Shown in pieces: positions 17,894 to 26,857 of a DNA stretch of 64,000 bases; positions within the stretch are counted from its first letter, which is position 1, and the number at the start of each line of letters is the position of its first letter. A program made the translations under genes and the position numbers. The notes under the pieces were generated by a model. That model did no database searches and was not told the origin of the DNA. It was given only the letters and a program-made list of their open reading frames with translations. This DNA is from Mycobacterium sp. URHB0044 (GTDB lineage: Bacteria > Actinomycetota > Actinomycetes > Mycobacteriales > Mycobacteriaceae). The stretch lies in assembly GCF_000620625.1 (NCBI RefSeq), contig NZ_JIAW01000010.1, positions 1 through 64,000 of the forward strand, read 5' to 3'.

Positions 17894-17935
17894 GTCGCCA
17901 TACTGCCCTCACCCACCGACACGTCCCGCGCGAAA

Positions 17936-18565
17936 TCACTCCAGGGTGGGGATGCCGGGGACGCGCGCGACGGCGTCGAGCAGCGCGTGTGCGCAGGAAT
18001 CGGCCACGTAGCCGGCGTCGATCGAGGGATCCATGATGCGCTGCCTGCACATCTCGAACGTGAAGGCCAGCCAGCCGTAGACGATGACCCGCACGTCGCG
18101 CTCCAACTTGGAGTCCAGCGGGGCACCGGCGGACTCGGTGAGCCTGGCCATGATGCGGTCGGCCTGCCGGGCGTTGTCGATGTCCTCGATGCCGCGCAGC
18201 ACCGGGTCCGAGTGGGCCATCCCCATGTAGGCCGCCCAGGCACCGTGGGGATGCTGCTCGTCGTAGTGCACGTAGGCCAGCACCCCGGCCCGCAACTGCT
18301 CGAACAGGGATAGGCCCGGTTGCGGCGGCGTGTTGGTGGCCTCGAACAGTCGCTCACCCTCGGCGCGCACCACCGCCGCGAAGAAGGCCCGCTTGTCGGG
18401 GAAGTAGTGGTACATCAGTGCACGGGAGACGCCGGCCCGCTCCGCGATCTCGTCGATGCGGACCTCGTCGTAGGGACGCTGACCGAAAACCTCGGCGCCC
18501 AGCATCAACAATTCGTTGCGCCGGTCTTCCGGAGATAGACGCCTGCGTGGCTCAGCCATCGTCAC
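17936..18565 (-). CDS. TetR-family transcriptional regulator (Rv3295-like)
   Basis: This 209-residue regulator has a TetR helix-turn-helix at residues about 14-60 (RIDEIAERAGVSRALMYHYF, 20 residues) and an all-helical ligand-binding domain. It lies 42 bp upstream of lhr on the same strand, as Rv3295 does relative to Rv3296, so cotranscription with lhr is plausible. ATG 18565 or ATG 18559 (MAEPRRR) could be used. The ligand and targets cannot be read from sequence. Confidence 0.87.
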   Translation of the reverse strand: MTMAEPRRRLSPEDRRNELLMLGAEVFGQRPYDEVRIDEIAERAGVSRALMYHYFPDKRAFFAAVVRAEGERLFEATNTPPQPGLSLFEQLRAGVLAYVHYDEQHPHGAWAAYMGMAHSDPVLRGIEDIDNARQADRIMARLTESAGAPLDSKLERDVRVIVYGWLAFTFEMCRQRIMDPSIDAGYVADSCAHALLDAVARVPGIPTLE

Positions 18566-18598
18566 ATCGTAATTGGCACGTGTGCAACAGCTGGTCGG

Positions 18599-19585
18599 TT
18601 ACCCGGCTGGGCTCTCGGTTCCCGATTCCGTAGTGCGGTCAGACCGAGTCGCGCCCGATGGCGGTGCGGAAGCCGTGCGGCGGCAGATGTCGACGAGGCT
18701 GTCGTGCAGCGTGCGCCAAACCTTGCCGAGGCTGGTGGCCTCGGGCACCTCGCCGCCGATCTGGTCGACCGATAGTCCCTCTTGTGCTTTGCGGGCGAGG
18801 TCGATGAGGGCTTTGTCGGTGATTTCGAGCGTGAGCTTGTCCTCGGTTGCACGCAGCCGCAAGTGGCGTCGTCCGGCGTCTTCGGGTGCTTCGTCGCTGG
18901 TGTCGGCGAGGTCGACGCGCTGCAGTGCGCCGCGGATCTGCTCCAGATCGATGTCGAGCGCACTTAGGGCACGCGTCGCCGCGCTGGCGGGGTCGGTGAG
19001 GGCGGCGAGCAGCAGGTGGTGCGAGCCGACCGGGTGCGTGCCGGCCAGCCGAGCAGCTTCGGTGATGCTGGTGTCGGCGGCCGGGGTCATCCGCAGGTTC
19101 TCAGTGCCTGCGCGAGTCGTGATGCGGCGTGGTTGGGGCGCGCGCACAGTGTCTGCCGGCGCGAGGTCGAGGACGGCAGTGCGCACGTCGGCCAGGTCAC
19201 CGGCCACGGCGGCGAGGATTTCGCCGGCGACGCCGTCAGGCTCGCTGAGAAGCCCAAGCAGGATGTGTTCGGTGCCGATGTAGTCGTGTTGTAGGCCGAT
19301 GGCCTCGCGCAGTGCGTGTTCGAGCGTCTTCTTGGCGCGCGGGGTGAACGGGATGTGCCCCGTGGGCTCCTCGTTCCCGCGGCCGACGCGCGCGATGACG
19401 TCCTTGCGCACCGAGTCCAGTGACACCCCACGTGTGCCAAGCGCGCGAGCTGCCAGGCCGTCGGTCTCGCCGAGCAGCCCCAGGAGGATGTGTTCAGTGC
19501 CGATGTAGTCGTGCTGTAGTGCGCGGGCCTCTTCTTGGGCCAACACGATGGTGCGCCGCGCCCGGTCGGTGAATCGCTCGAACAT
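18599..19585 (-). CDS. Clp N-terminal-domain protein lacking AAA+ modules
   Basis: This 328-residue protein has Clp_N repeats but no Walker motifs. Repeat 1 (residues 1-62) begins FERFTDRARRTIVLAQEEA and contains HDYIGTEHILLGLL; repeat 2 (80-138) contains the same HDYIGTEHILLGLL; a degenerate third (166-224) has GSHHLLLAAL. A C-terminal segment (about 250-300, ITDKALIDLARKAQEGLS) looks like the stand-alone Clp_N-like tail of actinobacterial proteins. Clp_N modules bind substrates and adaptors of ClpC1, so a decoy, adaptor or stress-protective role is possible but inferred. ATG 19585 is chosen because homology begins at MFERFTDRAR; upstream in-frame sequence is read-through. Confidence 0.82.
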   Translation of the reverse strand: MFERFTDRARRTIVLAQEEARALQHDYIGTEHILLGLLGETDGLAARALGTRGVSLDSVRKDVIARVGRGNEEPTGHIPFTPRAKKTLEHALREAIGLQHDYIGTEHILLGLLSEPDGVAGEILAAVAGDLADVRTAVLDLAPADTVRAPQPRRITTRAGTENLRMTPAADTSITEAARLAGTHPVGSHHLLLAALTDPASAATRALSALDIDLEQIRGALQRVDLADTSDEAPEDAGRRHLRLRATEDKLTLEITDKALIDLARKAQEGLSVDQIGGEVPEATSLGKVWRTLHDSLVDICRRTASAPPSGATRSDRTTESGTESPAG

Positions 19586-19697
19586 CTCGTCAACGTTCCG
19601 CTCGTCGGATGACCCAGTCAATCCTCGTGAGTCGATCAGCGTGAAGAAGCCAGATCGTGCTGCCGATCGGGATGCCCTCGACCGTTGACACGAGGGA

Positions 19698-20507
19698 TCA
19701 ACGCTCGAGACGAGCCCGATACCGCCGCATGCCCGCAAGCCACCGCTCGTAGTCCGCACCCTTCTGCCGGTACATGTCGAGCACCTGCGGGTGCGGCAGC
19801 ACCAGAAACGTCCCGTCGCGCACCGCCTCGACGGTCAGCTCGGCAACTCGACCCGCGTCCACGACGTCGCCCGCACTGGTGACCGAAGCAGCGGCCACTC
19901 GCACGGCCGAGTCGGTGGATTCGCTGATCGCATGGAGCAGCGGAGTGTCGACGCCCATCGGGCAAACGCACGTCACCCCGATTCCCTTGTCGCCGTATGT
20001 AATCGACAGCCACTCCGCGAACCCGACCGCGGCGTGTTTGGTCACCGAGTAGCCGGCCGCGCCGATCTGCGTGAGAAGTCCTGCGGCCGACGCGACGCTG
20101 ACGAAGTACCCTGCGCCGCGTTCCAGCCATTCGGGCACCAGCGCCTTCGCCGCCCGGACGTGCCCGCGCACGTTGACGTCGATGATGCGGTCCCAGTCGC
20201 GCTCGTCGTCGCCCAACCCCGTTGCGCCGATGATGCCCGCGTTGGCCACGTAGAGGTCGACGGGACCGAATTCCGCTCGGGCGGTGTCGATCAGCGTGCC
20301 CACACCCTCGGTAGACCCGGAATCCGCCCGGACTCCCACGGCGGCACCGCCAGTCGCGCGAATGCCTTCGGCGGTTTCCCGGACACCGGCGCCGGCGATG
20401 TCGCCCGCCACCACCGACGCCCCCGCCGCCGCCAGCGTGACGGCCAGCGCACGGCCAATGCCAGAACCGGCTCCGGTGACGATGGCGACGCTGCCCTCGA
20501 TCTGCAT
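19698..20507 (-). CDS. SDR family oxidoreductase, last gene of leftward catabolic arm
   Basis: This 269-residue classical SDR has SVAIVTGAGSGIGRAL at about 6-21, ANAGI at about 88-92, the catalytic set SVASAAG and YSVTK at about 151-155, and CPMGVDTP after the active site. A C-terminal extension (YRQKGADYERWLAGMRR) replaces the FabG-type ending and is common in SDRs acting on bulky hydrophobic alcohols or ketones. It follows the second acyl-CoA ligase by 10 bp on the same strand and is the distal gene of the GntR-containing operon. Probable role: oxidation or reduction of a hydroxyl/keto group in the unknown substrate. Confidence 0.87.
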   Translation of the reverse strand: MQIEGSVAIVTGAGSGIGRALAVTLAAAGASVVAGDIAGAGVRETAEGIRATGGAAVGVRADSGSTEGVGTLIDTARAEFGPVDLYVANAGIIGATGLGDDERDWDRIIDVNVRGHVRAAKALVPEWLERGAGYFVSVASAAGLLTQIGAAGYSVTKHAAVGFAEWLSITYGDKGIGVTCVCPMGVDTPLLHAISESTDSAVRVAAASVTSAGDVVDAGRVAELTVEAVRDGTFLVLPHPQVLDMYRQKGADYERWLAGMRRYRARLER

Positions 20508-20517
20508 GGCGCCATTG

Positions 20518-22002
20518 TTACAGGGTCAGGCGATCTCGCAGTTCTCGCTTGAGCACCTTGCCGTAGCTGTTCTTCGGCAGCTCGTCGATGTACAGGTAGC
20601 GCTTGGGCCGTTTGAACCTGGCGATGCGCTCGAGCAGATGGGCGTCCAGTTCGGACTCGGCGGCGGTTCCGACGATGAAGGCGACCACCACCTCGCCCCA
20701 ATCCGGGTCGGGAGCGCCCACCACGCAGGCCTCGGTGACGTCGGGGTGTTGAAGGAGTACCTCTTCCACCTCACGCGGGTAGATGTTGCTGCCGCCACTG
20801 ATCACCACGTCCTTGGAGCGGTCGCGCAGCGTCAGGTTGCCGCGTGCATCGAAGGAACCCATGTCGCCGGTGTGCAGCCAGCCGTCCTTCAAGGTCTCGG
20901 CTGTGGCGCCAGGGTTGTTCCAGTATCCGGACATGACGACGTCACCGCGGCAGGCGATCTCGCCGATCTCGTCGACGTGTGCTTTCGTACCGTCGGAGCG
21001 CAGCACGGCGACGTCCACCCCGGATCTGGCGTAACCGACCGAGCCAAGAGTCGCGTCGTCCGCGTTCACATGGTCGGCCCGGCGCAGGCCGGTGATCGTC
21101 ATCGGCGCCTCGCCCTGGCCGTAGAGCTGGACGAAGATCGGCCCGAACGCCGCCATCGCCTTCTTCAGGCTGTCCACGTACATGGGTCCGCCGCCGTAGA
21201 CGACGGTGCGCAGATTGCTTGGACGTTGGCGCCCGGTCTGCACCAGCCGCTGCACCATGGTTGGCGCGAGAAAGGCGCTGCACCCCGGATGGTGCTCGCA
21301 CAGGTCCAGGAACTCGTCCGGCTCGAAGGCGCCCGACTCCGGAATCACCTGGCGCGCACCGCGCAGCACGTACGGCGCGATGTAGAGGCCGGAGCCGTGC
21401 GACATCGGGGCGCCGTGCAGCAGACTGCCGTCGACGTCCGGATCGTCGAAGTCCGCTAGATGGGAGACCGTCATCGCCATCAGATTGCGGTGCGACAGCA
21501 TCGCGCCCTTCGATCGACCGGTGGTGCCACTGGTGTAGAACAGCCACGCGAGTTCGGCAGAGTCGGTGTTGGGCACGGGGGCAGGCGCACATTCCAGCCG
21601 GCGTGCGTACGCCTCGGATGCGACGACCTCGATCGGAGCGCCGGTGACGGTCGACAGCTCGGCGCCGATCTTGGGCGACGCGAAACCCCGTGCAACGCCT
21701 GCATCTTCGAGAATCTGCGCCATCTCGAGTGCGTGCAGCTTGTAGTTGATGGGGACGACGATGCATTCCGCGGCCCACACCGCGAACATGAGTTCCACGA
21801 TCTCCGGCCGGTTCTCACTGGCGATCGCGATGCGCGCACCCGCGGGATGCGACGCCCGAATCGAGGCGGCCAGGCGCAACGCCCGGTCGCGCAACTCCGC
21901 CCAGGTGCAGACCTGGCGCTCACCGCTGAAGACCGCACCTCGATCCCCATGCCGGGACGCGGTCTGATCGAGAACGGCGAACAGATTCAACGCGCCACCC
22001 AT
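20518..22002 (-). CDS. AMP-binding acyl-CoA synthetase (second ligase)
   Basis: This 494-residue ANL-superfamily ligase activates a carboxylic acid to its CoA thioester through an acyl-AMP. FYTSGTTGRSKGAML at about 155-169 is the P-loop motif, LYGQGEAPM the A5 region, HTGDMG and RDRSKDVVISGGSNIYP the A7/A8 hinge, and LPKNSYGKVLKREL the C-terminal motif with the catalytic lysine. ATG 22002 lies inside the 3' end of the preceding SDR gene (16-bp overlap), which indicates coupled translation. Two different ligases in one operon suggest two acid intermediates, or an acid and a side chain, both CoA-activated. The specificity is not visible. Confidence 0.88.
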   Translation of the reverse strand: MGGALNLFAVLDQTASRHGDRGAVFSGERQVCTWAELRDRALRLAASIRASHPAGARIAIASENRPEIVELMFAVWAAECIVVPINYKLHALEMAQILEDAGVARGFASPKIGAELSTVTGAPIEVVASEAYARRLECAPAPVPNTDSAELAWLFYTSGTTGRSKGAMLSHRNLMAMTVSHLADFDDPDVDGSLLHGAPMSHGSGLYIAPYVLRGARQVIPESGAFEPDEFLDLCEHHPGCSAFLAPTMVQRLVQTGRQRPSNLRTVVYGGGPMYVDSLKKAMAAFGPIFVQLYGQGEAPMTITGLRRADHVNADDATLGSVGYARSGVDVAVLRSDGTKAHVDEIGEIACRGDVVMSGYWNNPGATAETLKDGWLHTGDMGSFDARGNLTLRDRSKDVVISGGSNIYPREVEEVLLQHPDVTEACVVGAPDPDWGEVVVAFIVGTAAESELDAHLLERIARFKRPKRYLYIDELPKNSYGKVLKRELRDRLTL

Positions 22003-22775
22003 TGCGACGACAACGCGAAGTCGGACAGATACTTGGTGGAACTCCAGCCGCCGTCGACCACGATGGTCTGGCCGTTGATGAAACTGCCACCTGGTGAGCA
22101 CAGGAACGCCACGGTGCTCGCGATGTCCTCGACGGTGCCGAGGCGCTGGTGCGGTGTCATCTCGGTGTTGATCTTGCGGAACCGCTCGTCTTCGAGGCGC
22201 TGCGCCACCATCGGCGTCTGTGTGACGCCGGGAGCCACTGCGTTGCAGCGGATTCCTGCGGCACCGTACTGGCAGGCGATGTGAGTCGTGAGCGCCGTCA
22301 GCCCGCCCTTGGCCGCCGAGTACGCGCCGCCGCGCAGGCCGCCGACGACGGCGAACGTGGACGTCACGTTGATGATCGCCGAACCCGGCCGCATGTGCGG
22401 TAGGACGTCGCGCGCCAACCGGAACGGAGCCCGCAGCATCAGGCCGAGGAAGTAGTCCAGCGATTCGTCGTCGGTTTCGTGCAACGGCTTCGGGCTGCCG
22501 ACGCCGGCGTTGTTCACCAGGAAGTCGATGCGGCCCCACCGCTCGACCGCCGCGCCGACGATGCGGCTGGGCCCGTCGTCGGCGGTGAGGTCGACGGCGA
22601 GTGTCGCCAGCTTGTCGGAATCGCCAACGGCAGCGGCCAGTTCGGCCAAACGCGCCTCATCACGTCCGGTGCCCAGCACGACCATGCCCTGCTCGACGAG
22701 CTTGAGCGCGGTGCCGAAGCCGATCCCGCTGCTGGCGCCCGTGACGATCGCTACGGGTGTCTCATTCATCCGCAC
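21987..22775 (-). CDS. SDR family oxidoreductase, FabG-like
   Basis: This 262-residue SDR has VAIVTGASSGIGFGTAL at about 8-24, NNAGVG at about 88-93, a Ser strand (INVTSTF), YSAAK at about 156-160, and FINGQTIVVDGGW at the C-terminus, all typical of FabG-type 3-oxoacyl or ring-alcohol dehydrogenases. It overlaps the upstream ligase by 14 bp and the downstream ligase by 16 bp, so it is embedded in the leftward operon. Likely role: beta-hydroxyacyl-CoA or alcohol oxidation. ATG 22775 is used; an internal ATG two codons later is equally good. Confidence 0.88.
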   Translation of the reverse strand: MRMNETPVAIVTGASSGIGFGTALKLVEQGMVVLGTGRDEARLAELAAAVGDSDKLATLAVDLTADDGPSRIVGAAVERWGRIDFLVNNAGVGSPKPLHETDDESLDYFLGLMLRAPFRLARDVLPHMRPGSAIINVTSTFAVVGGLRGGAYSAAKGGLTALTTHIACQYGAAGIRCNAVAPGVTQTPMVAQRLEDERFRKINTEMTPHQRLGTVEDIASTVAFLCSPGGSFINGQTIVVDGGWSSTKYLSDFALSSQWVAR

Positions 22776-24363
22776 TGCCTCCCGTGGACACCAGCGTCGC
22801 TCGGATCTTATGCTTCAACACTTTTCCCGCGTCGTTCTTCGGCAACGCATCCCAGATGGCGACCTGCTCGGGCACCTTGAACCTGGCCACACCGTGTGCC
22901 TCCAGGAAGTCGCGCAGATCGGCGACGTCGGGACCGGTGGTATCGGCTGTGACGATCACCGCGCAAGCTCGCTCACCGGTCCGCTCGTCCGGCAGACCCA
23001 CGACCGACACCTCGGCGATACCGGGATGGCCCACCAGGATGTCCTCGACCTCCTTGGGAGAAATGTTCTCCCCATTGCGAATGATGAGATCCTTGGCGCG
23101 GCCGGTGACCACCAGGCAGTCGCCGTCCCAGCGGCCGAGATCGCCGGTGCGGAAGTAGCCTTCGTCGTCGAATGAACCCGCTTCGTCTGCGGCGTGCAGA
23201 TACCCGACCAGCATCTGGGCACCGCGCGCGCGTATCTCACCCTCGACCAACCTGACGTCCGCGATGCCCGGTCGGCCGTCGGTGTCGGCGGCCCGCTCGG
23301 CGTCGTGCGGTGCACCGACCGTCGTCACCGGCACCTCCGTCGAGCCATACACCCGGGTGACCACGGCACGGTCGAAATATGCTGTCGCTCTGCGGATCAA
23401 CGACGGCGGCACCGAGGCACCCCCGCAGATGAACACCTTGAGATCCGGTAGGTGCGTACCCGCACGCTCGGCCGCCACCAGGATCTGCTCGAGGAACGGC
23501 GTTGCCCCAGCCATGTGCGTGCAGCCCTCGGCGCTCATCAGGTCGACTGCGTCGGCAGCGTCCCACCGTTCCATCAGCACCGCGGTGGAACCGAGCAGCA
23601 GCGGGCACTCGAAGGCATAGATGGAGCCGCCGATGTGCGCGATCGGTGATGCCACCAGGAACTTGTCCCCCGGTTGTACCAGCCAGTGGTCCCGGATCTG
23701 GCAGATCAGCGCATGCATCGAATTGTGCGAGTGCAGAACGCCCTTGGGCCTTCCCGTGGTGCCCGACGTGTAGAGGATCATGCGCAACGCATCGGGGTCG
23801 AGCGCAGGAAGCCGGTCGCCGGCGGACGCGCCGAACAGATCGCCATAGGCGGTGTGCGCGCCGGGCTCGCCGCGCACCACCACGACCTCCGGCGGGGTTT
23901 CCATGGCGTCGGAGACCCGGGTCAGCATCGCGGCGTAGTCGTGTCCGCGAAAACAGCTGGGCACGAGGATCATCCGGGTACCGGCATCGCCGAGGATGAA
24001 GCGCAGTTCGTGCTCACGCAGCGACGGCAGAATCGGGTTGACCACCATCCCCGCCAGTGTTGCGGCGAGGTACACCACTGCCGCCTCGGGCCAGTTGGGC
24101 AGCATGAATGACACGACGCTGCCCTCGGGCATGCGCTCGACGAGGGCGGTGGCCAACGCTTCGGCCTTCGCGAGCAGCCCGCGGCAGTCCAGACGGGTGT
24201 CGCCGTCGACCAGCAGGATGCGGTCGGGTGTGCAGCGCGCCGCCTCCCGCAACGTGTCGGCCAAGGTGCCGCGTACCCACAGCCCGGCATCGTAGGCATC
24301 CGCCGCGCGTTCGTCGTCCCACCGGATCGACCGTCCGCCAGTCGATTTGCGGCCGCTCGCCAC
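22762..24363 (-). CDS. AMP-binding acyl-CoA ligase, cyclohexanecarboxylate-CoA ligase-like
   Basis: This 533-residue ANL ligase has LYTSGTTGRPKGVLHSHNS at about 197-215 (P-loop), RVYGSTEVP (A5), YFRTGDLGRWDG and GRAKDLIIRNGENISPKEVE (A7/A8, 20 residues), and LPKNDAGKVLKHKIR with the acyl-adenylation lysine. The general style (long N-terminus, HSHNS, ENISPKEVE) resembles alicyclic or medium-chain acid ligases such as AliA, but specificity is inference. It starts 6 bp after the GntR stop and is cotranscribed with the regulator. Confidence 0.88.
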   Translation of the reverse strand: MASGRKSTGGRSIRWDDERAADAYDAGLWVRGTLADTLREAARCTPDRILLVDGDTRLDCRGLLAKAEALATALVERMPEGSVVSFMLPNWPEAAVVYLAATLAGMVVNPILPSLREHELRFILGDAGTRMILVPSCFRGHDYAAMLTRVSDAMETPPEVVVVRGEPGAHTAYGDLFGASAGDRLPALDPDALRMILYTSGTTGRPKGVLHSHNSMHALICQIRDHWLVQPGDKFLVASPIAHIGGSIYAFECPLLLGSTAVLMERWDAADAVDLMSAEGCTHMAGATPFLEQILVAAERAGTHLPDLKVFICGGASVPPSLIRRATAYFDRAVVTRVYGSTEVPVTTVGAPHDAERAADTDGRPGIADVRLVEGEIRARGAQMLVGYLHAADEAGSFDDEGYFRTGDLGRWDGDCLVVTGRAKDLIIRNGENISPKEVEDILVGHPGIAEVSVVGLPDERTGERACAVIVTADTTGPDVADLRDFLEAHGVARFKVPEQVAIWDALPKNDAGKVLKHKIRATLVSTGGSADE

Positions 24364-24369
24364 GTCGAT

Positions 24370-25107
24370 CTAACCCTTGACCCGACGCAAGGTCATCGTG
24401 TGCCGAAAGCGAGAGGCCGGGTGCGTGTTGATGGTGACCTGGGCGATTTCGCCGTCCGACGTCTTGTAGGTCCGGCGCACCTCGACGGCGGGCGAACCCG
24501 CGGCGACGTTGAGGCGTTCCGCGAGTTCCGGCGTAACCAGAACCGCGCCGATCTCCTGGTGCACTTCGACGACGCTGATACCGAACAGGTCCTCGATGAG
24601 CGGGAAGATCGGACCGGTGTGACGTTGCAACATCCTGCCGACGGCGGCGAACGCCCGGTTGATGTAGTACTCGGTCCAGCAGTGGGTGTAATCGGCGTCG
24701 ACCGCTTGCCGGAAGCCGAGGACCGCCAGCCACTGATCACCCTCGGGAAGTCCTGTACGCGCAGCGAGTTCGGCGTCGAGCGCGACCATCTGGGTCGATT
24801 CGATGTCGAGTTCTGCGCCGCTCGCGAACGCGAGAAGGTCGTTGATCGTCATGTTGTCCTGCGCGTACGAGTTCGACGCCGCGCGAGGGATGACCGTGGT
24901 CCCGGTGCGGGGCCGCGACGCCACCAGGTTGTCGTCCCGCAAGCGGCGCAGTGCCTCGCGAATGGTGTAGCGGCTCACCGCGAACCGTTCGCACAGTTCG
25001 TGTTCGGTGGGCAGTTGCGAGCCGACGGGGTAGACCCCGTCGACGATCTCCTTGCGCAGCGTGCGTGCCACCTGCAGGTATCTGTGATCGGCCGGCGCGA
25101 CGGTCAT
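24370..25107 (-). CDS. GntR-family regulator, HutC subfamily (UTRA domain)
   Basis: This 245-residue regulator has an N-terminal winged helix (RKEIVDGVYPVGSQLPTEHE and FAVSRYTIREALRRLRDDN) of the GntR type, then a UTRA effector domain (about 80-240) with the closing VEVRRTYKTSDGE..Q-VTINTHPASRF strands. Such proteins release DNA when a pathway metabolite binds the UTRA domain. ATG 25107 overlaps the propeller-gene stop as ATGA, so it is cotranscribed in the leftward operon and would be autoregulated. The two TTGTCYGGAC-like palindromes beside the divergent first genes (26727-26738, 26822-26833) are the obvious operators. Confidence 0.9.
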   Translation of the reverse strand: MTVAPADHRYLQVARTLRKEIVDGVYPVGSQLPTEHELCERFAVSRYTIREALRRLRDDNLVASRPRTGTTVIPRAASNSYAQDNMTINDLLAFASGAELDIESTQMVALDAELAARTGLPEGDQWLAVLGFRQAVDADYTHCWTEYYINRAFAAVGRMLQRHTGPIFPLIEDLFGISVVEVHQEIGAVLVTPELAERLNVAAGSPAVEVRRTYKTSDGEIAQVTINTHPASRFRHTMTLRRVKG

Positions 25108-26714
25108 GTCGATCGACTCCGATGCAGCGCAATGACACTGCCCTCGCCGTCGGCCGAGACGTACAGCGTGCCATCCGGCCCTGCGGTGATCCCTGCGAAG
25201 GGGCCCTGCGGTCCTGAGAACGGCGGCATGCCCTTGAGCGGCTTGGGTTGCACGCCGGGCGGCGGACCGATCGGCAATCCCGCGGCGATCGTGGTGCGCG
25301 CCCCGGTGGCGAGGTCGACGGCGATCACGCTCTTCTCGCCGGCGTCCACGACGAACAGCTGACCGTCGGACGCCAGAATGCCCTGCGGGCAGCCAAGACC
25401 GTAGACCACGGTTTCCGTACCCGACCCGCGCACCTCGACGACGCGGCCGGTGTCGGCGACCAGGATCGCGCCGTCGCGTGTCACCGTCACCCCGACCGGT
25501 TCGTCGAGACCGCTGGCGAGCGTTTCGACGCCGCCCGCGTTGACCGAGATCACCCGGCCGGTGCCCTGTTCGACCGCGATGACGTCATCGCCCCGTAAAG
25601 CCACGCCGTAGAGCTGATCGAAACCGTCTGCCAGATAGTCACATTCATCGGCCGCGGGCCGGTAGCGGGCGATCTGGCCGCCCGACGTGGAGACCACGAA
25701 CTCGCCGGGACCCGACGCCACCAGGCCGCGCAGGAAGCCCGGATAGCCGGGGGAGAAGAGCATGCCGACGGTCTGCAGCGAGCCGTCCGGCTGCAGCACG
25801 TAGAAATAGGTGCCGTCGGCGACGTAGACCCGTCCGTCGTGCCCGACGGCCAGATCCAGTGGCCAGTTCATGGCGCCGGGCAGCGTGGTCCGGGTTTCGC
25901 CGTCGTCGAGGATCTCGGTGATCTCGCCGGTGAAGTTCGAGACGAACAGCCTTCCGTCGACCATCGTGCAGTTGTCGAGGCCAGGTGTCAGCTGAGCCAA
26001 CACGGTCTGCTGACCGGTGCGGGGATCGATGCGTAGCACCTGGCCGCTGGCGACCTGGGTGGAGACGATGAAGCCGTCGGCGTCGAACTTGACCGAGTCG
26101 GGCACGCCGAGGCCGCTCGCAACGGTTTCGGGTTCGCCGCCGGAGGGGTCGATCCGCCAGATCTCGTTGGCGCCCATCACGGGGAAGTACAACAGCCCGT
26201 CGGGACCGAATTCCATTGCATTGGGCGACGGTACGTTCTCCAGCAGGATCCGCGGTGGTCCGCCCGTCAGGTCGAACTCCATCAGCCGGCCACCTTCGCG
26301 GCACTCGCCGACGAACAACCGGCCCTGGTGGAAGGTGATGCCGTTGGCGGACGGGACGTCGTCGCGCAGCACGCGGGTGGTTCCATCGGTCTCGCGCACG
26401 CTGACCCGGCCGTCCATCACCTCGGTGGCGAACAGGTTTCCACTCGGATCGAAGGCCACGTCATCGGGCGCGACGATGTCGCCGCCCTTGGGGCTGATGG
26501 CCTCCACGTCGCCCGTCCTGATGTTCAGCGCGCTGATCTGGCTGCCCGTGACCTGGGCGATGTAGATGCGACCTTCGGGACCGGTGCGCAGGCCATTGGC
26601 GCCGAACAGCCGGCTCGGCGCGGTCACGCGCTCCAACCGCCAGCCGTCGGCGACCGTCGGGGAGGTCGGGGCAGGGTAGCGCGTCGTCGGTCCGCCGTTC
26701 ACGGAACGGACCAT
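25104..26714 (-). CDS. SMP-30/gluconolactonase/LRE-like beta-propeller protein
   Basis: This 536-residue protein consists almost entirely of about twelve beta-propeller strand sets such as GNLFATEV-DGRVSV, GLLYFPVMGANEIWRIDPSG and GRLFVSNFTGEI, twice the usual six blades, so it probably has two propellers. SMP-30/LRE members are metal-dependent lactonases or strictosidine-synthase-like hydrolases, but the set also contains non-catalytic propellers; metal ligands could not be assigned by eye. It is the first gene of the leftward arm. ATG 26714 is preferred to 26777 because the longer start would run over the putative operator and adds a non-conserved leader. A lactone-hydrolysing role downstream of the Baeyer-Villiger enzyme is a hypothesis. 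Confidence 0.75.
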   Translation of the reverse strand: MVRSVNGGPTTRYPAPTSPTVADGWRLERVTAPSRLFGANGLRTGPEGRIYIAQVTGSQISALNIRTGDVEAISPKGGDIVAPDDVAFDPSGNLFATEVMDGRVSVRETDGTTRVLRDDVPSANGITFHQGRLFVGECREGGRLMEFDLTGGPPRILLENVPSPNAMEFGPDGLLYFPVMGANEIWRIDPSGGEPETVASGLGVPDSVKFDADGFIVSTQVASGQVLRIDPRTGQQTVLAQLTPGLDNCTMVDGRLFVSNFTGEITEILDDGETRTTLPGAMNWPLDLAVGHDGRVYVADGTYFYVLQPDGSLQTVGMLFSPGYPGFLRGLVASGPGEFVVSTSGGQIARYRPAADECDYLADGFDQLYGVALRGDDVIAVEQGTGRVISVNAGGVETLASGLDEPVGVTVTRDGAILVADTGRVVEVRGSGTETVVYGLGCPQGILASDGQLFVVDAGEKSVIAVDLATGARTTIAAGLPIGPPPGVQPKPLKGMPPFSGPQGPFAGITAGPDGTLYVSADGEGSVIALHRSRST

Positions 26715-26726
26715 AGCAAGGCCAGC

Positions 26727-26738
26727 TAGTCCAGACAA
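26727..26738. promoter_or_regulatory. Putative GntR operator 1 (near-palindrome)
   Basis: TAGTCCAGACAA matches the perfect palindrome at 26822 in 10 of 12 positions. It lies 12 bp upstream of the propeller-gene start codon and would cover its leader or promoter. Its centre is 95 bp, about nine helical turns, from operator 2, so the two bound dimers would face the same side and could loop. Assigned to the GntR protein by inference. Confidence 0.55.
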
Positions 26739-26821
26739 TAGACAGCGGTCCCCCGAATCCAGCCTTGACGAGCGCATCGCACCTGCGGAATAGTGTTCTC
26801 CAATTGGCAGAGGACCATATG

Positions 26822-26833
26822 TTGTCCGGACAA
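26822..26833. promoter_or_regulatory. Putative GntR operator 2 (perfect 12-bp palindrome)
   Basis: TTGTCCGGACAA is its own reverse complement and keeps the GT...AC pattern typical of GntR-family sites. It lies 24 bp upstream of the ATG (26858) of the first gene of the rightward arm. A partial copy (TAGTCCG) follows at 26835-26841. A bound repressor would block the rightward operon. Confidence 0.6.
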
Positions 26834-26857
26834 ATAGTCCGCCAGAGAAAGCGGGTC

